A DNA stretch of 64,000 nucleotides from Bradyrhizobium nivariense (GTDB lineage Bacteria; Pseudomonadota; Alphaproteobacteria; Rhizobiales; Xanthobacteraceae), in contig NZ_JARVWW010000016.1 in assembly GCF_029846715.1 (NCBI RefSeq), positions 62,001 to 126,000 on the forward strand, written 5' to 3'. Positions 8,374 to 16,263 of the stretch are shown here, piece after piece. Within the stretch, counting starts at the first letter, position 1. Every line of letters starts with the position of its first letter. The position numbers were made by a program, and so were the translations under genes. The notes beneath the pieces were generated by a model that had not been told where the DNA came from, made no database searches, and was given only the letters and a program-made list of their open reading frames with translations.

Positions 8374-9185
8374 GACTGAGTTCCGGCACCCATGATTCCA
8401 GAACCCTTGATTCCAGAACCCTTGATTTCAGAACCCTTGCGCTCCAGCACCGGCGTCACATAGGTCTCGGTCAGCACCACCGCGTCCGAGAACACCCGCT
8501 GGGTCGCGGCGTCCAGCATGTAATACTGGATGCGGACCAGGATCGAGCCGACCAAGCCCGCCAGCGTCGTGTACATCGCGACCGCCATGCCGTCGCTCAT
8601 CAGCCCCATCGAGGATCGCATCGCGACCTTGTCGGCGGCATCGAGCCCCGCGATCGGCGCCAGCATGATGATGAAGCCGACGATGGTGCCGAGCAGGCCG
8701 AGCTTCATCAGCGTGTCCGAGACGAAGGCCCCGAAGCCGTTGGAGCCGCGCAGCCGGTCGGCGAGCGTCCGCAGCAATAGCGTCTGGTCGACCGGGCGGT
8801 AGTCCTGCGCCGTGGCCTTGGTCACGAGGCTCTCGATGTGGTCCCGCACCAGCCCGCGCGGCAGCGCGGCCCCGCCGGCGTCGAGCGCCCTGCCGCCCTC
8901 GGGCGCCGCGAGCACCGCGCGGCAGCGCCGGGCTGCCGCGCCCTCGCGGGCAATTGCCCGCGTGCGCAGGAAGCAGTGACCGCAGGTGAGGACATAGAGC
9001 AGCGCGATCACGCTGGAAATGTAGGTCCGATCCGAGGTCAGCATCAGACGGATCAGGCCGAAGCGCCACAGCAGCACGACGGCGAAGATCGAAAGCCCGG
9101 TGAAGATCATCCAGAACAGGAGCGCGCTACGCTCGGATGGGTCGGCAGCAGGCCCTGCGATCGGTCCAATCGTCATCGAACTCAT
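8370..9185 (-). CDS. MotA/TolQ/ExbB-like proton channel protein, first gene of an uncharacterised operon
   Basis: 271 aa with hydrophobic segments near residues 21-43, 54-72, 160-182 and 199-222. The third and fourth carry the family pattern: LMKLGLLGTIVGFIIML and the GLMSDGMAVAMYTTLAGLVG stretch, as in the TolQ/ExbB/MotA helices that line the ion channel. Such proteins use the proton gradient to move a partner anchored by one helix. The C-terminus ends in five-residue repeats (GSEIK, GSGIK, GSGIM) encoded by 15-bp DNA repeats at about 8393-8437. It is first of three overlapping genes. No TonB, TolA, Pal or flagellar gene is nearby. Confidence 0.85.
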   Translation of the reverse strand: MSSMTIGPIAGPAADPSERSALLFWMIFTGLSIFAVVLLWRFGLIRLMLTSDRTYISSVIALLYVLTCGHCFLRTRAIAREGAAARRCRAVLAAPEGGRALDAGGAALPRGLVRDHIESLVTKATAQDYRPVDQTLLLRTLADRLRGSNGFGAFVSDTLMKLGLLGTIVGFIIMLAPIAGLDAADKVAMRSSMGLMSDGMAVAMYTTLAGLVGSILVRIQYYMLDAATQRVFSDAVVLTETYVTPVLERKGSEIKGSGIKGSGIMGAGTQS

Positions 9186-9383
9186 GCTGCACTGCTCCTG
9201 GCCTGTAAAGATTGGCCTGCCGCGATTTCCCGCCCATTAGATCAAAGCCGCCGCGCCCGGTCCAAAGAGCCATGCCCAATCCGGCTTGGGAAATTTGCCC
9301 GAGCTGCCGTCTTGGCGAGCCTCGCAATTGGCAAGGCGCGGCGGCGTTGTTAGGCTGACCTTATCAAACTTTGGGGTGATCGC

Positions 9384-10754
9384 ATGCGCCTTGTGCTTCA
9401 GCTTGTCGCCCGTCTGTTTCTCATCGTCGCGCTCTGCCTAGGCGCGGCGACCGTCTGGGCCACGTTCGACGCTTATCGCAGCGTAGACCGGGCGACTGCG
9501 GCCTCGGCGCAGCGGGTCGCCCAGGCGCTTCAGGCGCTGTACTGGCATGAATTCTTGTTGCGCAGCAGCAGAACACGCGAGCAGCTTCTGCCGGTTCCGG
9601 AGTGGCGCACGCTGGAGACGATGAAGCTGATCTCGCCCGGCGTCTGCGTCGAGTTCCAACCGGCCATCGCATTCGAAAAGCCGCTCTGCGGCCAGAGCGA
9701 GGGGCTGGGCAAGACGCCGCCGCGCTGGTTCGCATCGATTGTGCCGACCTTCCTCGGCAGCCACGCCGAAGTGATACGGCCGGTCAGTCCCCGCGCGGCG
9801 ACCGCCGGAACGGTGGTCGCGACGCCGGATGCCGCGGCCGCCATCTCGCTCGCCTGGGAGTACATCCTCAACGTGATCGACATCGCGCTTTTGATGGCGG
9901 CGGCGATCGCGCTGCTGGCTTCGCTCGCGATCGCGCATGCGCTGGCGCCGGCGCGCACGATCGTGACCGCCTTGCAGCGCATGGCGCGCGGTCAGTATCG
10001 CACGAAACTGCCGCGCTTCCGGTCGATGGAGCTGGCGATGATCGGCAGCGCCGTCGGCGAGCTCGGCGGCCGGCTGGAGGAAGCGACCGAACAGCGCGCG
10101 GCGCTGACGCGGCGCCTGATCGAGATCCGCGACGACGAGCGCCGCGCGCTCGCCCGCGAGCTGCACGACGAGTTCGGGCAGAATCTCTCGGCCATCCTCG
10201 CCTTCGCCAACACCATCGAGACGGCGAGCACGAAGGGGGACAAGGACAACGGCATCGCGCAGGACGCGCGGATGATCTCGCAGGCCACGCATCATCTGAT
10301 GGCCTCGCTGCGCGACGCGCTGAAGCGCCTGCGCAATCCCCTGCCCGCGGAGCTTGGACTGGAGGCGAGCCTCGTGAATTTGGTGGATAGCTGGCGCTCG
10401 CAGAGCGCGGCGCGGCCGACGATCCAGCTCGATCTCAGGGGCGACCTCACCGACATCAGCGGCCCGGCCGCCACCACCGCCTATCGCGTCGCGCAGGAGT
10501 GTCTGACCAACGCGTTGCGCCACGGCGCGGCACGCGAGATTTCCCTGCGCATCGAGCGGCGCACGGGCGACGACGATGCATTGCTGATCCGTGTCGAGGA
10601 CGATGGCGGCGGCGATGCGGCTCGCGTGGCGCAGTCGGCCGGCTTCGGCCTCACCGGCATCCGCGAGCGCCTCGCTGCGGCCGGCGGATCATTGTCGATC
10701 CTGCCGGCCAATCGCGGCCTCAGCGTCGCCGCCACCATTCCGCTCGCCGCGTGA
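9384..10754 (+). CDS. Sensor histidine kinase, NarL/UhpB type
   Basis: 456 aa. TM1 is at residues 5-27, a periplasmic domain covers about 28-158, TM2 about 160-186, then a HAMP-like linker, a HisKA_3 box RELHDEFGQN with His261, and an HATPase domain (ECLTNALRHG N box, VEDDGGG, GLTGIRERLAAAGG). This architecture pairs with LuxR-type regulators, and such a regulator follows eight bases downstream. The sensed signal is unknown; the periplasmic region contains two Cys that might pair. The start is the ATG at 9384, which begins directly with the membrane anchor. Confidence 0.94.
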   Translation: MRLVLQLVARLFLIVALCLGAATVWATFDAYRSVDRATAASAQRVAQALQALYWHEFLLRSSRTREQLLPVPEWRTLETMKLISPGVCVEFQPAIAFEKPLCGQSEGLGKTPPRWFASIVPTFLGSHAEVIRPVSPRAATAGTVVATPDAAAAISLAWEYILNVIDIALLMAAAIALLASLAIAHALAPARTIVTALQRMARGQYRTKLPRFRSMELAMIGSAVGELGGRLEEATEQRAALTRRLIEIRDDERRALARELHDEFGQNLSAILAFANTIETASTKGDKDNGIAQDARMISQATHHLMASLRDALKRLRNPLPAELGLEASLVNLVDSWRSQSAARPTIQLDLRGDLTDISGPAATTAYRVAQECLTNALRHGAAREISLRIERRTGDDDALLIRVEDDGGGDAARVAQSAGFGLTGIRERLAAAGGSLSILPANRGLSVAATIPLAA

Positions 10755-10761
10755 GGCCGGG

Positions 10762-11412
10762 ATGATCGAGATTGCGGCAACAGGAATCTCCGTGCTGCTG
10801 GTCGACGACCATCCGATCGTGCGGCAAGGCTACCGGCGCCTGCTGGAAAGCCAGGGCGATCTGCATGTCGTGGCGGAAGCCGACAACGCCGCGGATGCCT
10901 ATAGCGCCTTCAAGGCGCGCGATCCTGATGTCGTCGTGCTCGATATCTCGATGCCCGGCGCGAGCGGGCTGGAGGCGATCCGCAACATCCGCGCGCGCAG
11001 CCCGCGGGCGCGGATCCTCGTTTTCACCATGCACAACGAGGCCGTGCTGGTGAAAGCCGCCTTCAGTGCCGGCGCCAGCGGCTTCGTCACCAAGAGCAGC
11101 GAGCCGTCCGCGGTCGTGTCCGCGATCCGCAGCGTTGCGCGCGGCGAACGCGCCATGAGCGACGACATCGCGCATATTTTGGCAGAGGACAGCCTGTCGG
11201 CGGGTTCGGCGCTAGATCAACTGGGAGAACGCGAGATCGAGATCCTGCGCCAGTTCGCGGGCGGCGCCACCACCGAGCAGATCGCGACGCATCTCAATCT
11301 CAGCGTCAAGACGGTGCAGAACTATCACTATCTGATCAAGACCAAGACCGGCGCGCGCACGGATGCGCAGCTGGTACGGCTGGCAGCCGCTTGCGGGCTG
11401 ACGAAGTTCTAG
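10762..11412 (+). CDS. LuxR/NarL-family response regulator
   Basis: 216 aa from ATG 10762. The receiver domain has VLLVDDHPIV and phosphoacceptor Asp61 in VVVLDISMPG; Thr and Lys switch residues lie in VFTMHNE and VTKSSEP. A C-terminal helix-turn-helix follows (LGEREIEILRQFAGG, then LNLSVKTVQNYHYLIKTKTG). It is the cognate DNA-binding partner of the upstream kinase, with a 7-bp gap that indicates one operon. The frame also runs open upstream, but the ATG at 10762 gives the conserved N-terminus. Target genes are unknown. Confidence 0.95.
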   Translation: MIEIAATGISVLLVDDHPIVRQGYRRLLESQGDLHVVAEADNAADAYSAFKARDPDVVVLDISMPGASGLEAIRNIRARSPRARILVFTMHNEAVLVKAAFSAGASGFVTKSSEPSAVVSAIRSVARGERAMSDDIAHILAEDSLSAGSALDQLGEREIEILRQFAGGATTEQIATHLNLSVKTVQNYHYLIKTKTGARTDAQLVRLAAACGLTKF

Positions 11413-11555
11413 ATGCTCGCCCGTGCCTGGAGGTAGGGTGAACGGAGCCCTCCTCAGCATGTGGTCGTCTCCAAGGATATTTCGACCGCCGGGCGATGCA
11501 GATTGGAACGGAGGCCGTCGAATTCTGGTTAGTACCGGAGTGAAGGAGTTCCGCC

Positions 11556-11858
11556 ATGAGTAAGGCTATCCACGAAGCCACCTATCCCCCGATCATCACT
11601 GTCGGCGAGCTCATCGATGAACTCTGCCGCTTGCCCGACACAGCAACGATTCGATTCCACTGCCCCATGCTCGAACAAGAGCTTGCATTCTATCGGCTTC
11701 GAAAGCGGACGAAGGACCTCGTCGAAATTGAAGTCAATGCGTATCCGGAAAGCCCGCCGGTCGTGCCATCGGCCAGTGCAGCCCTACGTGCGCGGAAAAA
11801 GTCCCACCATCCGCGTTCGCTCCGCGATGGTGCCCTCGCCCATAAGGTCGGAGGATAA
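11556..11858 (+). CDS. Hypothetical protein (100 aa)
   Basis: The ATG at 11556 follows a good AAGGAG about nine bases upstream. The N-terminal 65 residues look folded (ITVGELIDELCRLPDTATIRF, containing two Cys), while the C-terminus is basic and low complexity. No family is recognised. It stands alone between the response regulator, on the same strand 143 bp upstream, and a convergent TetR gene. Confidence 0.6.
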   Translation: MSKAIHEATYPPIITVGELIDELCRLPDTATIRFHCPMLEQELAFYRLRKRTKDLVEIEVNAYPESPPVVPSASAALRARKKSHHPRSLRDGALAHKVGG

Positions 11859-11912
11859 CAAGCGCCGTCACTGCTATCGCTGCCTTTGAGCGGCGTGTGG
11901 GGCGCGTTCGGT

Positions 11913-12497
11913 CTACGCCTTCAACCCGCGCAACAGCAGCGCCAGCGTCGCATCGACGCGCGCGGAGAGATCTGCGTCTTTCCACTCGTCGGCGTGGGCC
12001 GGATGGTGGAAGCGGACCGTGGCATCGAAGATGGCACGCGCGGTGGCCTTGACGTCGCCCACCTCGAACACGCCCTGCTTCACGCCGTCGGTCAGGATCG
12101 ACGCGATCTGGTCGATCATGGTGTCCTTGTGACACCTGACGGCTGCGCAGGCCTCGCGCGCCAGGGTCAGATAGGTCTCGAACATCTCGGGGTCGTCGAG
12201 CACGCGCGAACGCTTGGCGGCGAACAGGGTGCGCAGCCAGCGGTCGAGCCGCACCGGCGCCGGACCCTGCTCCCCGGCGATCGCCCGCAACGGCGCGTCG
12301 ATGCGGTCCAGCCAGCGTTTGGCGACGGCCTCGCGCAGCGAGGCCTTGCTCGGGAAATGGCGATAGACGCTGCCGTGGCTCACATCGAGCGCACGGGCGA
12401 CGTCGACCACGGTGGCCTTGGCGAGTCCGTAACGCCGCAGCACGTCCTCGGTGACTTCGAGGATCCGCTCCGGCGTCAAGATAACGGCTTCGTTCAT
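11913..12497 (-). CDS. TetR-family transcriptional repressor
   Basis: 194 aa. The N-terminal DNA-binding domain is clear: ILEVTEDVLRRYGLAKATV, then the helix-turn-helix ARALDVSHGSVYRHFPSK near residues 34-51. The C-terminal ligand domain contains a Cys pair (EACAAVRC) and HHPAHADEW near residues 165-175. TetR proteins dimerise, bind palindromes and release on ligand binding. A palindrome spanning a -35 box at 12828-12849 upstream on this strand is the obvious autoregulatory site. A 33-aa ORF lies between promoter and repressor. Confidence 0.93.
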   Translation of the reverse strand: MNEAVILTPERILEVTEDVLRRYGLAKATVVDVARALDVSHGSVYRHFPSKASLREAVAKRWLDRIDAPLRAIAGEQGPAPVRLDRWLRTLFAAKRSRVLDDPEMFETYLTLAREACAAVRCHKDTMIDQIASILTDGVKQGVFEVGDVKATARAIFDATVRFHHPAHADEWKDADLSARVDATLALLLRGLKA

Positions 12498-12588
12498 GCC
12501 AGCACCATGTTCCCGTTGAGGGCTCAGTTACCCGGCGATGGAGCTGCTTCCGAAGCGCCCGTGCCGGTCGTTTCGGAAAGCTCTCGCC

Positions 12589-12690
12589 TTAATGAGGCAG
12601 TTTTGCAGCCTGCGCCGCGATCTGGCGCGCCACCAGTAAATTGAGCCAGTGCCCAATCGTCCCGGTCAAATTGATGATTTCGGTCGTCAT
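12589..12690 (-). CDS. Small ORF (33 aa) between promoter and tetR
   Basis: The ORF starts MTTEIINLTGTIGHWLNL and continues with an Ala/Gln-rich amphipathic stretch ending KLPH. A GGAG ribosome-binding site sits nine bases before its ATG. It is preceded by a recognisable promoter at 12812-12840 and followed 91 bp later by the TetR gene. It may be a small regulatory or membrane-associated peptide, or a leader peptide. No family is recognised. The combination of ribosome-binding site, promoter and hydrophobic content supports translation. Confidence 0.5.
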   Translation of the reverse strand: MTTEIINLTGTIGHWLNLLVARQIAAQAAKLPH

Positions 12691-12811
12691 TGTCGTAAGT
12701 CTCCATTCGTCGGCGGTGCCCATTGTTCAACTACGACCCTCGATCCGCGCTTGTTTCGGATGTCGGGTGCTAGGGCTGCCGCCAGACGCCCAATCGGAGC
12801 GTCCGAGAGCG

Positions 12812-12840
12812 GATATACACGTCCTGATGACAGATTTCAA
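12812..12840 (-). promoter_or_regulatory. Sigma-70-type promoter for the 33-aa ORF and tetR
   Basis: On the minus strand TTGAAA (plus 12835-12840) is followed after exactly 17 bases by TATATC (plus 12812-12817). The arrangement points toward the small ORF at 12690 and the repressor. The rest of the 378-bp gene-free stretch 12691-13068 shows only the adjacent palindromes; the last 200 bases before purB hold no clear element. Confidence 0.55.
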
Positions 12841-12869
12841 TATCTGTCAGTCAATGATCCGTGATTGAC
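12828..12869. promoter_or_regulatory. Palindromic operator sites, probable TetR binding
   Basis: Two adjacent inverted repeats are visible. TGACAGAT and ATCTGTCA (12828-12835 and 12842-12849) are perfect with a six-base centre and cover the -35 box. GTCAAT and ATTGAC (12850-12855 and 12864-12869) are perfect with an eight-base centre. A TGACA core recurs three times in 43 bp. Placement over the promoter of the TetR gene is the classic autorepression layout; binding itself is inferred. Confidence 0.6.
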
Positions 12870-13068
12870 AGTTAATATTTGGGCCCCCTGGGACCGGCCG
12901 ACCATCACCCCGCCGCGGGCCGGGCCGATGACGCGGTCCAGCCCAATCATCCCCCGCTACCTTGCCCCGCCGTTTGTTTCGCCCTCACCGCTCTGCTAAA
13001 TCACGGCGTAAAAAGCATTTTGGCTAGCGCCCTCTTGGGTCGCCCGCCCACCTTTCTGGAGTCGCCAG

Positions 13069-14376
13069 ATGATCCCCCGCTATACCCGCCCGGAAATGGC
13101 CTCGATCTGGGAGCCGCAGACCCGGTTCAAGATCTGGTTCGAGATCGAGGCGCATGCGGCTGACGCCCTCGCCGAGCTCGGGACGATCCCCAAGGAGGCC
13201 GCCAGGACGGTCTGGGCCAAGGCCAAGGACGCCACTTTCGACGTCGCCCGCATCGACGAGATCGAGCGCGAGACCAAGCACGACGTCATCGCTTTCCTGA
13301 CTCATCTGGCCGAGATCGTCGGCCCCGAGGCCCGCTTCGTGCATCAGGGCATGACCTCCTCCGACGTGCTCGACACCTGCCTCAACGTCCAGCTCACCCG
13401 CGCCGCCGACCTGCTGCTTGCCGACCTCGACAAGGTGCTGGCGGCACTGAAGAAGCGCGCCTTCGAGCACAAGATGACGCCGACCATCGGCCGCAGCCAC
13501 GGCATTCATGCCGAGCCTGTGACCTTCGGCCTCAAGCTCGCTTATGCCTATGCTGAATTCACGCGCGCCAAGGAACGCCTGATCGCGGCGCGGAAAGAGG
13601 TCGCCACCTGCGCCATCTCCGGTGCGGTCGGCACCTTCGCGCAGATCGATCCACGCGTCGAAGAGCATGTGGCGAAGGCCATGGGCCTCGTCCCCGAGCC
13701 GATCTCGACGCAGGTCATCCCGCGCGACCGCCACGCGATGTATTTCTCGACGCTTGGCGTGATCGCCGCCTCGGTCGAGCGCATCGCCGTCGAGATCCGC
13801 CACATGCAGCGCACCGAGGTGCTGGAGGCCGAAGAGTTCTTCTCCGAGGGGCAGAAGGGTTCTTCCGCGATGCCGCACAAGCGCAACCCGGTGCTGTCGG
13901 AAAACCTCACCGGCCTGTCGCGCATGGTGCGCGCCTATGTGACGCCGGCGCTGGAAAACGTCGTGCTCTGGCACGAGCGCGACATCTCGCACTCCTCCGC
14001 CGAGCGCATGATGGGCCCCGATGCGACGGTGACGCTCGACTTCGCGCTGGTGCGCCTCGCCGGCCTGATCGACAAGCTGCTGGTGTACCCCGCCAACATG
14101 CAGAAGAACCTCGACCGTCTCGGCGGCCTCGTGCATTCGCAGCGCGTGCTGCTGGCGCTGACGCAGAAGGGCGCGAGCCGTGAGGACGCCTACAAGCTGG
14201 TGCAGCGCAACGCCATGCCGGTCTGGCGCGGCGAAGGCGACTTCCTCCAGCTCCTGAAGAAGGACGCGGAAGTGAAGAAATATCTCACCGACGCCGAGAT
14301 CGAGGAGCAGTTCGACCTCGGCTATCACCTCAAGCACGTCGACACGATCTTCAAGCGCGTGTTCGGCGAGAGCTGA
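13069..14376 (+). CDS. purB: Adenylosuccinate lyase
   Basis: 435 aa, typical of bacterial PurB. It catalyses fumarate release from SAICAR and from adenylosuccinate in purine synthesis. Visible motifs are MIPRYTRPEMASIW at the N-terminus, the substrate region GMTSSDVLDTCLN, the catalytic His in GRSHGIHAEP, and the superfamily signature GSSAMPHKRNP with the mobile-loop serine. The form is the standard alphaproteobacterial one. A second, dissimilar lyase of the same family is encoded at 55492. This copy lies apart from purC, purS, purQ and purL. Confidence 0.97.
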   Translation: MIPRYTRPEMASIWEPQTRFKIWFEIEAHAADALAELGTIPKEAARTVWAKAKDATFDVARIDEIERETKHDVIAFLTHLAEIVGPEARFVHQGMTSSDVLDTCLNVQLTRAADLLLADLDKVLAALKKRAFEHKMTPTIGRSHGIHAEPVTFGLKLAYAYAEFTRAKERLIAARKEVATCAISGAVGTFAQIDPRVEEHVAKAMGLVPEPISTQVIPRDRHAMYFSTLGVIAASVERIAVEIRHMQRTEVLEAEEFFSEGQKGSSAMPHKRNPVLSENLTGLSRMVRAYVTPALENVVLWHERDISHSSAERMMGPDATVTLDFALVRLAGLIDKLLVYPANMQKNLDRLGGLVHSQRVLLALTQKGASREDAYKLVQRNAMPVWRGEGDFLQLLKKDAEVKKYLTDAEIEEQFDLGYHLKHVDTIFKRVFGES

Positions 14377-14387
14377 GAGCAGCGTCC

Positions 14388-14419
14388 GTAGCCCGGGTGA
14401 GCGCAGCGATACCCGGGGA
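14388..14419. repeat. Short palindromic intergenic repeat (GTAGCCCGGGT type)
   Basis: CCCGGGT (14392-14398) and ACCCGGG (14411-14417) flank a 12-base centre. Nearly the same sequence recurs at 15656-15687, so this is a dispersed repeat unit rather than a gene-specific terminator. Confidence 0.7.
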
Positions 14420-14462
14420 GCCACCAACAAAGATTCCGAACAACAACAGAGACGGAGCCCTC

Positions 14463-15635
14463 ATGCCCATCGTCAACCGCGTTGCCGCCCTCTCCGACGA
14501 AATGGCCGCCTGGCGCCATGACTTCCACGAGAACCCGGAGCTGCAATACGACGTCCACCGCACCGCCGGCATCGTCGCCGACAAGTTGCGCGAGTTCGGC
14601 TGCGACGAGGTGGTGACGGGCATCGGCCGTACCGGCGTCGTCGGCGTGATCCGCGGCCGCAAGTCGGCCTCGGGCAAGACCATTGGCCTGCGCGCCGACA
14701 TGGATGCGCTGCCGATCATGGAGACCTCCGGCGTCGCCTACGCCTCCAAGGTCCCCGGCAAGATGCACGCCTGCGGCCATGACGGCCACACCGCCATGCT
14801 GCTCGGTGCCGCCAAATATCTCGCCGAGACGCGCAACTTCGACGGCACCGCGGTCGTGATCTTCCAGCCCGCGGAAGAAGGTGGCGGCGGTGGCAAGGCG
14901 ATGGTCGAGGATGGGATGATGACGCGCTGGAACATCCAGGAGGTCTACGGCATGCATAACATGCCGGGCCTGCCCGAAGGCCATTTCGCGACCACGCCGG
15001 GTGCGATGCTCGCCTCCTCAGACAACATCCAGATTACCGTCCATGGCAAGGGCGGCCACGCCGGCGCGGGTCCTCACAAGTCCATCGACAGCGTGCTGAT
15101 CGGCTCGCAGATCGTCAACGCGCTGCAATCGATCGTCGCGCGCAACGTCGATCCGCTGAAGTCAGCGGTCATCTCGATCACGCAATTCCACTCCGGCACG
15201 GCCTTCAACATCATCCCCGAGATCGCCGAGCTCGGCGGCACCGTCCGCACGCTCGATCCTGAAGTGCGCGATCTCGTCGAGCGCCGCATCGGCGAGGTCG
15301 CCGACAGCATCGCGCGCGCCTATGGCGGCTCGGCGGAGACCAAATACACGCGGATGTATCCGGTGACGATGAACCACGCGCGCGAAGCCGGCCTTGCCGC
15401 CGACGTCGCCCGCGACATCGTCGGCGCCGAGCGCGTCAACGACAAGTTCATTCCCATGATGGGCGCCGAGGATTTCTCGTTTATGCTGGAAGCCCGCCCC
15501 GGCGCGATGATCCTGGTCGGCATGGGCGACGGCAACGAGTGCCATCACCCGGCCTACGTCTTCAACGACAACATCCTCGGCCACGGCGCGTCCTATTGGG
15601 CGCGCCTGGTGGAGACGCGGATGCCGGCGGGTTAG
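14463..15635 (+). CDS. M20 family amidohydrolase (hippurate hydrolase / N-acyl amino acid amidohydrolase-like)
   Basis: 390 aa from ATG 14463. Metal-binding motifs of M20D peptidases are present: RADMDALPI, HACGHDGHTAMLL, FQPAEEGGGGG, MHNMPG, and a terminal HHPAY-like metal ligand region (ECHHPAYVFND). The dimerisation domain starts near ITVHGKGGHAGAGPH. Relatives hydrolyse N-acyl or N-benzoyl amino acids; the specific substrate is unknown. It is cytoplasmic with no signal peptide. The frame is open upstream to 14397 across the palindromic repeat, but the ATG at 14463 gives the family start. Confidence 0.92.
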   Translation: MPIVNRVAALSDEMAAWRHDFHENPELQYDVHRTAGIVADKLREFGCDEVVTGIGRTGVVGVIRGRKSASGKTIGLRADMDALPIMETSGVAYASKVPGKMHACGHDGHTAMLLGAAKYLAETRNFDGTAVVIFQPAEEGGGGGKAMVEDGMMTRWNIQEVYGMHNMPGLPEGHFATTPGAMLASSDNIQITVHGKGGHAGAGPHKSIDSVLIGSQIVNALQSIVARNVDPLKSAVISITQFHSGTAFNIIPEIAELGGTVRTLDPEVRDLVERRIGEVADSIARAYGGSAETKYTRMYPVTMNHAREAGLAADVARDIVGAERVNDKFIPMMGAEDFSFMLEARPGAMILVGMGDGNECHHPAYVFNDNILGHGASYWARLVETRMPAG

Positions 15636-15655
15636 CGTCGCATGTCGCCATACTT

Positions 15656-15742
15656 GTAGCCCGGGTGAGCGAAGCGACACCCGGGAACGCTCGCGCCAGA
15701 CTCGCAGCAGGGTCCCGGATATCGCTCCGCTCATCCGCGCTA
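15656..15742. repeat. Composite palindromic intergenic repeat
   Basis: The first arm (15656-15687) repeats the unit at 14388-14419. A second arm (about 15712-15742) is a degenerate reverse-complement copy, so the whole 87 bp can fold as a long stem. It resembles the dispersed palindromic elements common between Bradyrhizobium genes. It sits between the amidohydrolase and the LVIVD pseudogene. Confidence 0.65.
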
Positions 15743-15781
15743 CAATTCCATGGAGGGTATAGCCAACCCACCCTGCTCCGC

Positions 15782-16250
15782 TCATCCCTGATATTGCAGC
15801 ACGTGCATGCCGGCGTTCCAGTCGGAGACGAACATCAGCCCGTCGGGCCGGACATATGCGTCACAGGTCTTGGCTGCGAGCGCGACGTTCGGACGGGGGT
15901 CGATGAGCTTTTTCGGTGTCGGCGGCACCCAATACGCGATCTCCTTCGGTGCGAAGGCATCCCTGACGTCGAACACCCTGACGTCGGCATTGTTGTAGGT
16001 CGCAAAGATCGTCTCCTCGCTCTGGAACGCCCCCGGGCGGTTCTCGTGCAGATTATGCGGCCCGAAGGTGCCGTTTGTGCAGAACGCTGATGTCATGGAT
16101 GGTGAAGCCGCCATCGCGCCAGGCGGCATAGCCGCGATCACCCGCCGTGATCATGTGATGGAGCGCAAAGCGCTTGCCCTTTGGCGTCGCCGGCTCGCCG
16201 GCCGCGCGGTTCATGCCCAGTGGGTTATTCGGCTGAGGGCGCAAACGCAC
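15782..16250 (-). pseudogene. Decayed LVIVD-repeat protein (C-terminal remnant with internal deletion)
   Basis: Two pieces of one protein lie in different frames. The upstream piece (about 16250 to 16085) reads FALHHMITAGDRGYAAWRDG and GFTIHDIS; the downstream piece (about 16080 to 15782) reads NGTFGPHNLHENRPGAFQSE and ends DWNAGMHVLQYQG. Intact relatives, as far as I recall them, have a long segment between IHDIS and the FGPHNLHENRPG motif, so sequence appears deleted with a frameshift at about 16070-16085. The N-terminal half is also missing where the caspase gene cluster begins. This indicates gene death next to the tandem array. Confidence 0.7.
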
Positions 16251-16263
16251 CACTCTCCAAGGT

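Noticed and set aside
8370..9185. Zorya-type anti-phage system
   Set aside because: A MotA-like protein is present, but no OmpA-domain partner, helicase or nuclease is next to it.
13024..14430. 468-codon open frame on the minus strand
   Set aside because: It is a shadow opposite purB with the composition of antisense high-GC sequence.
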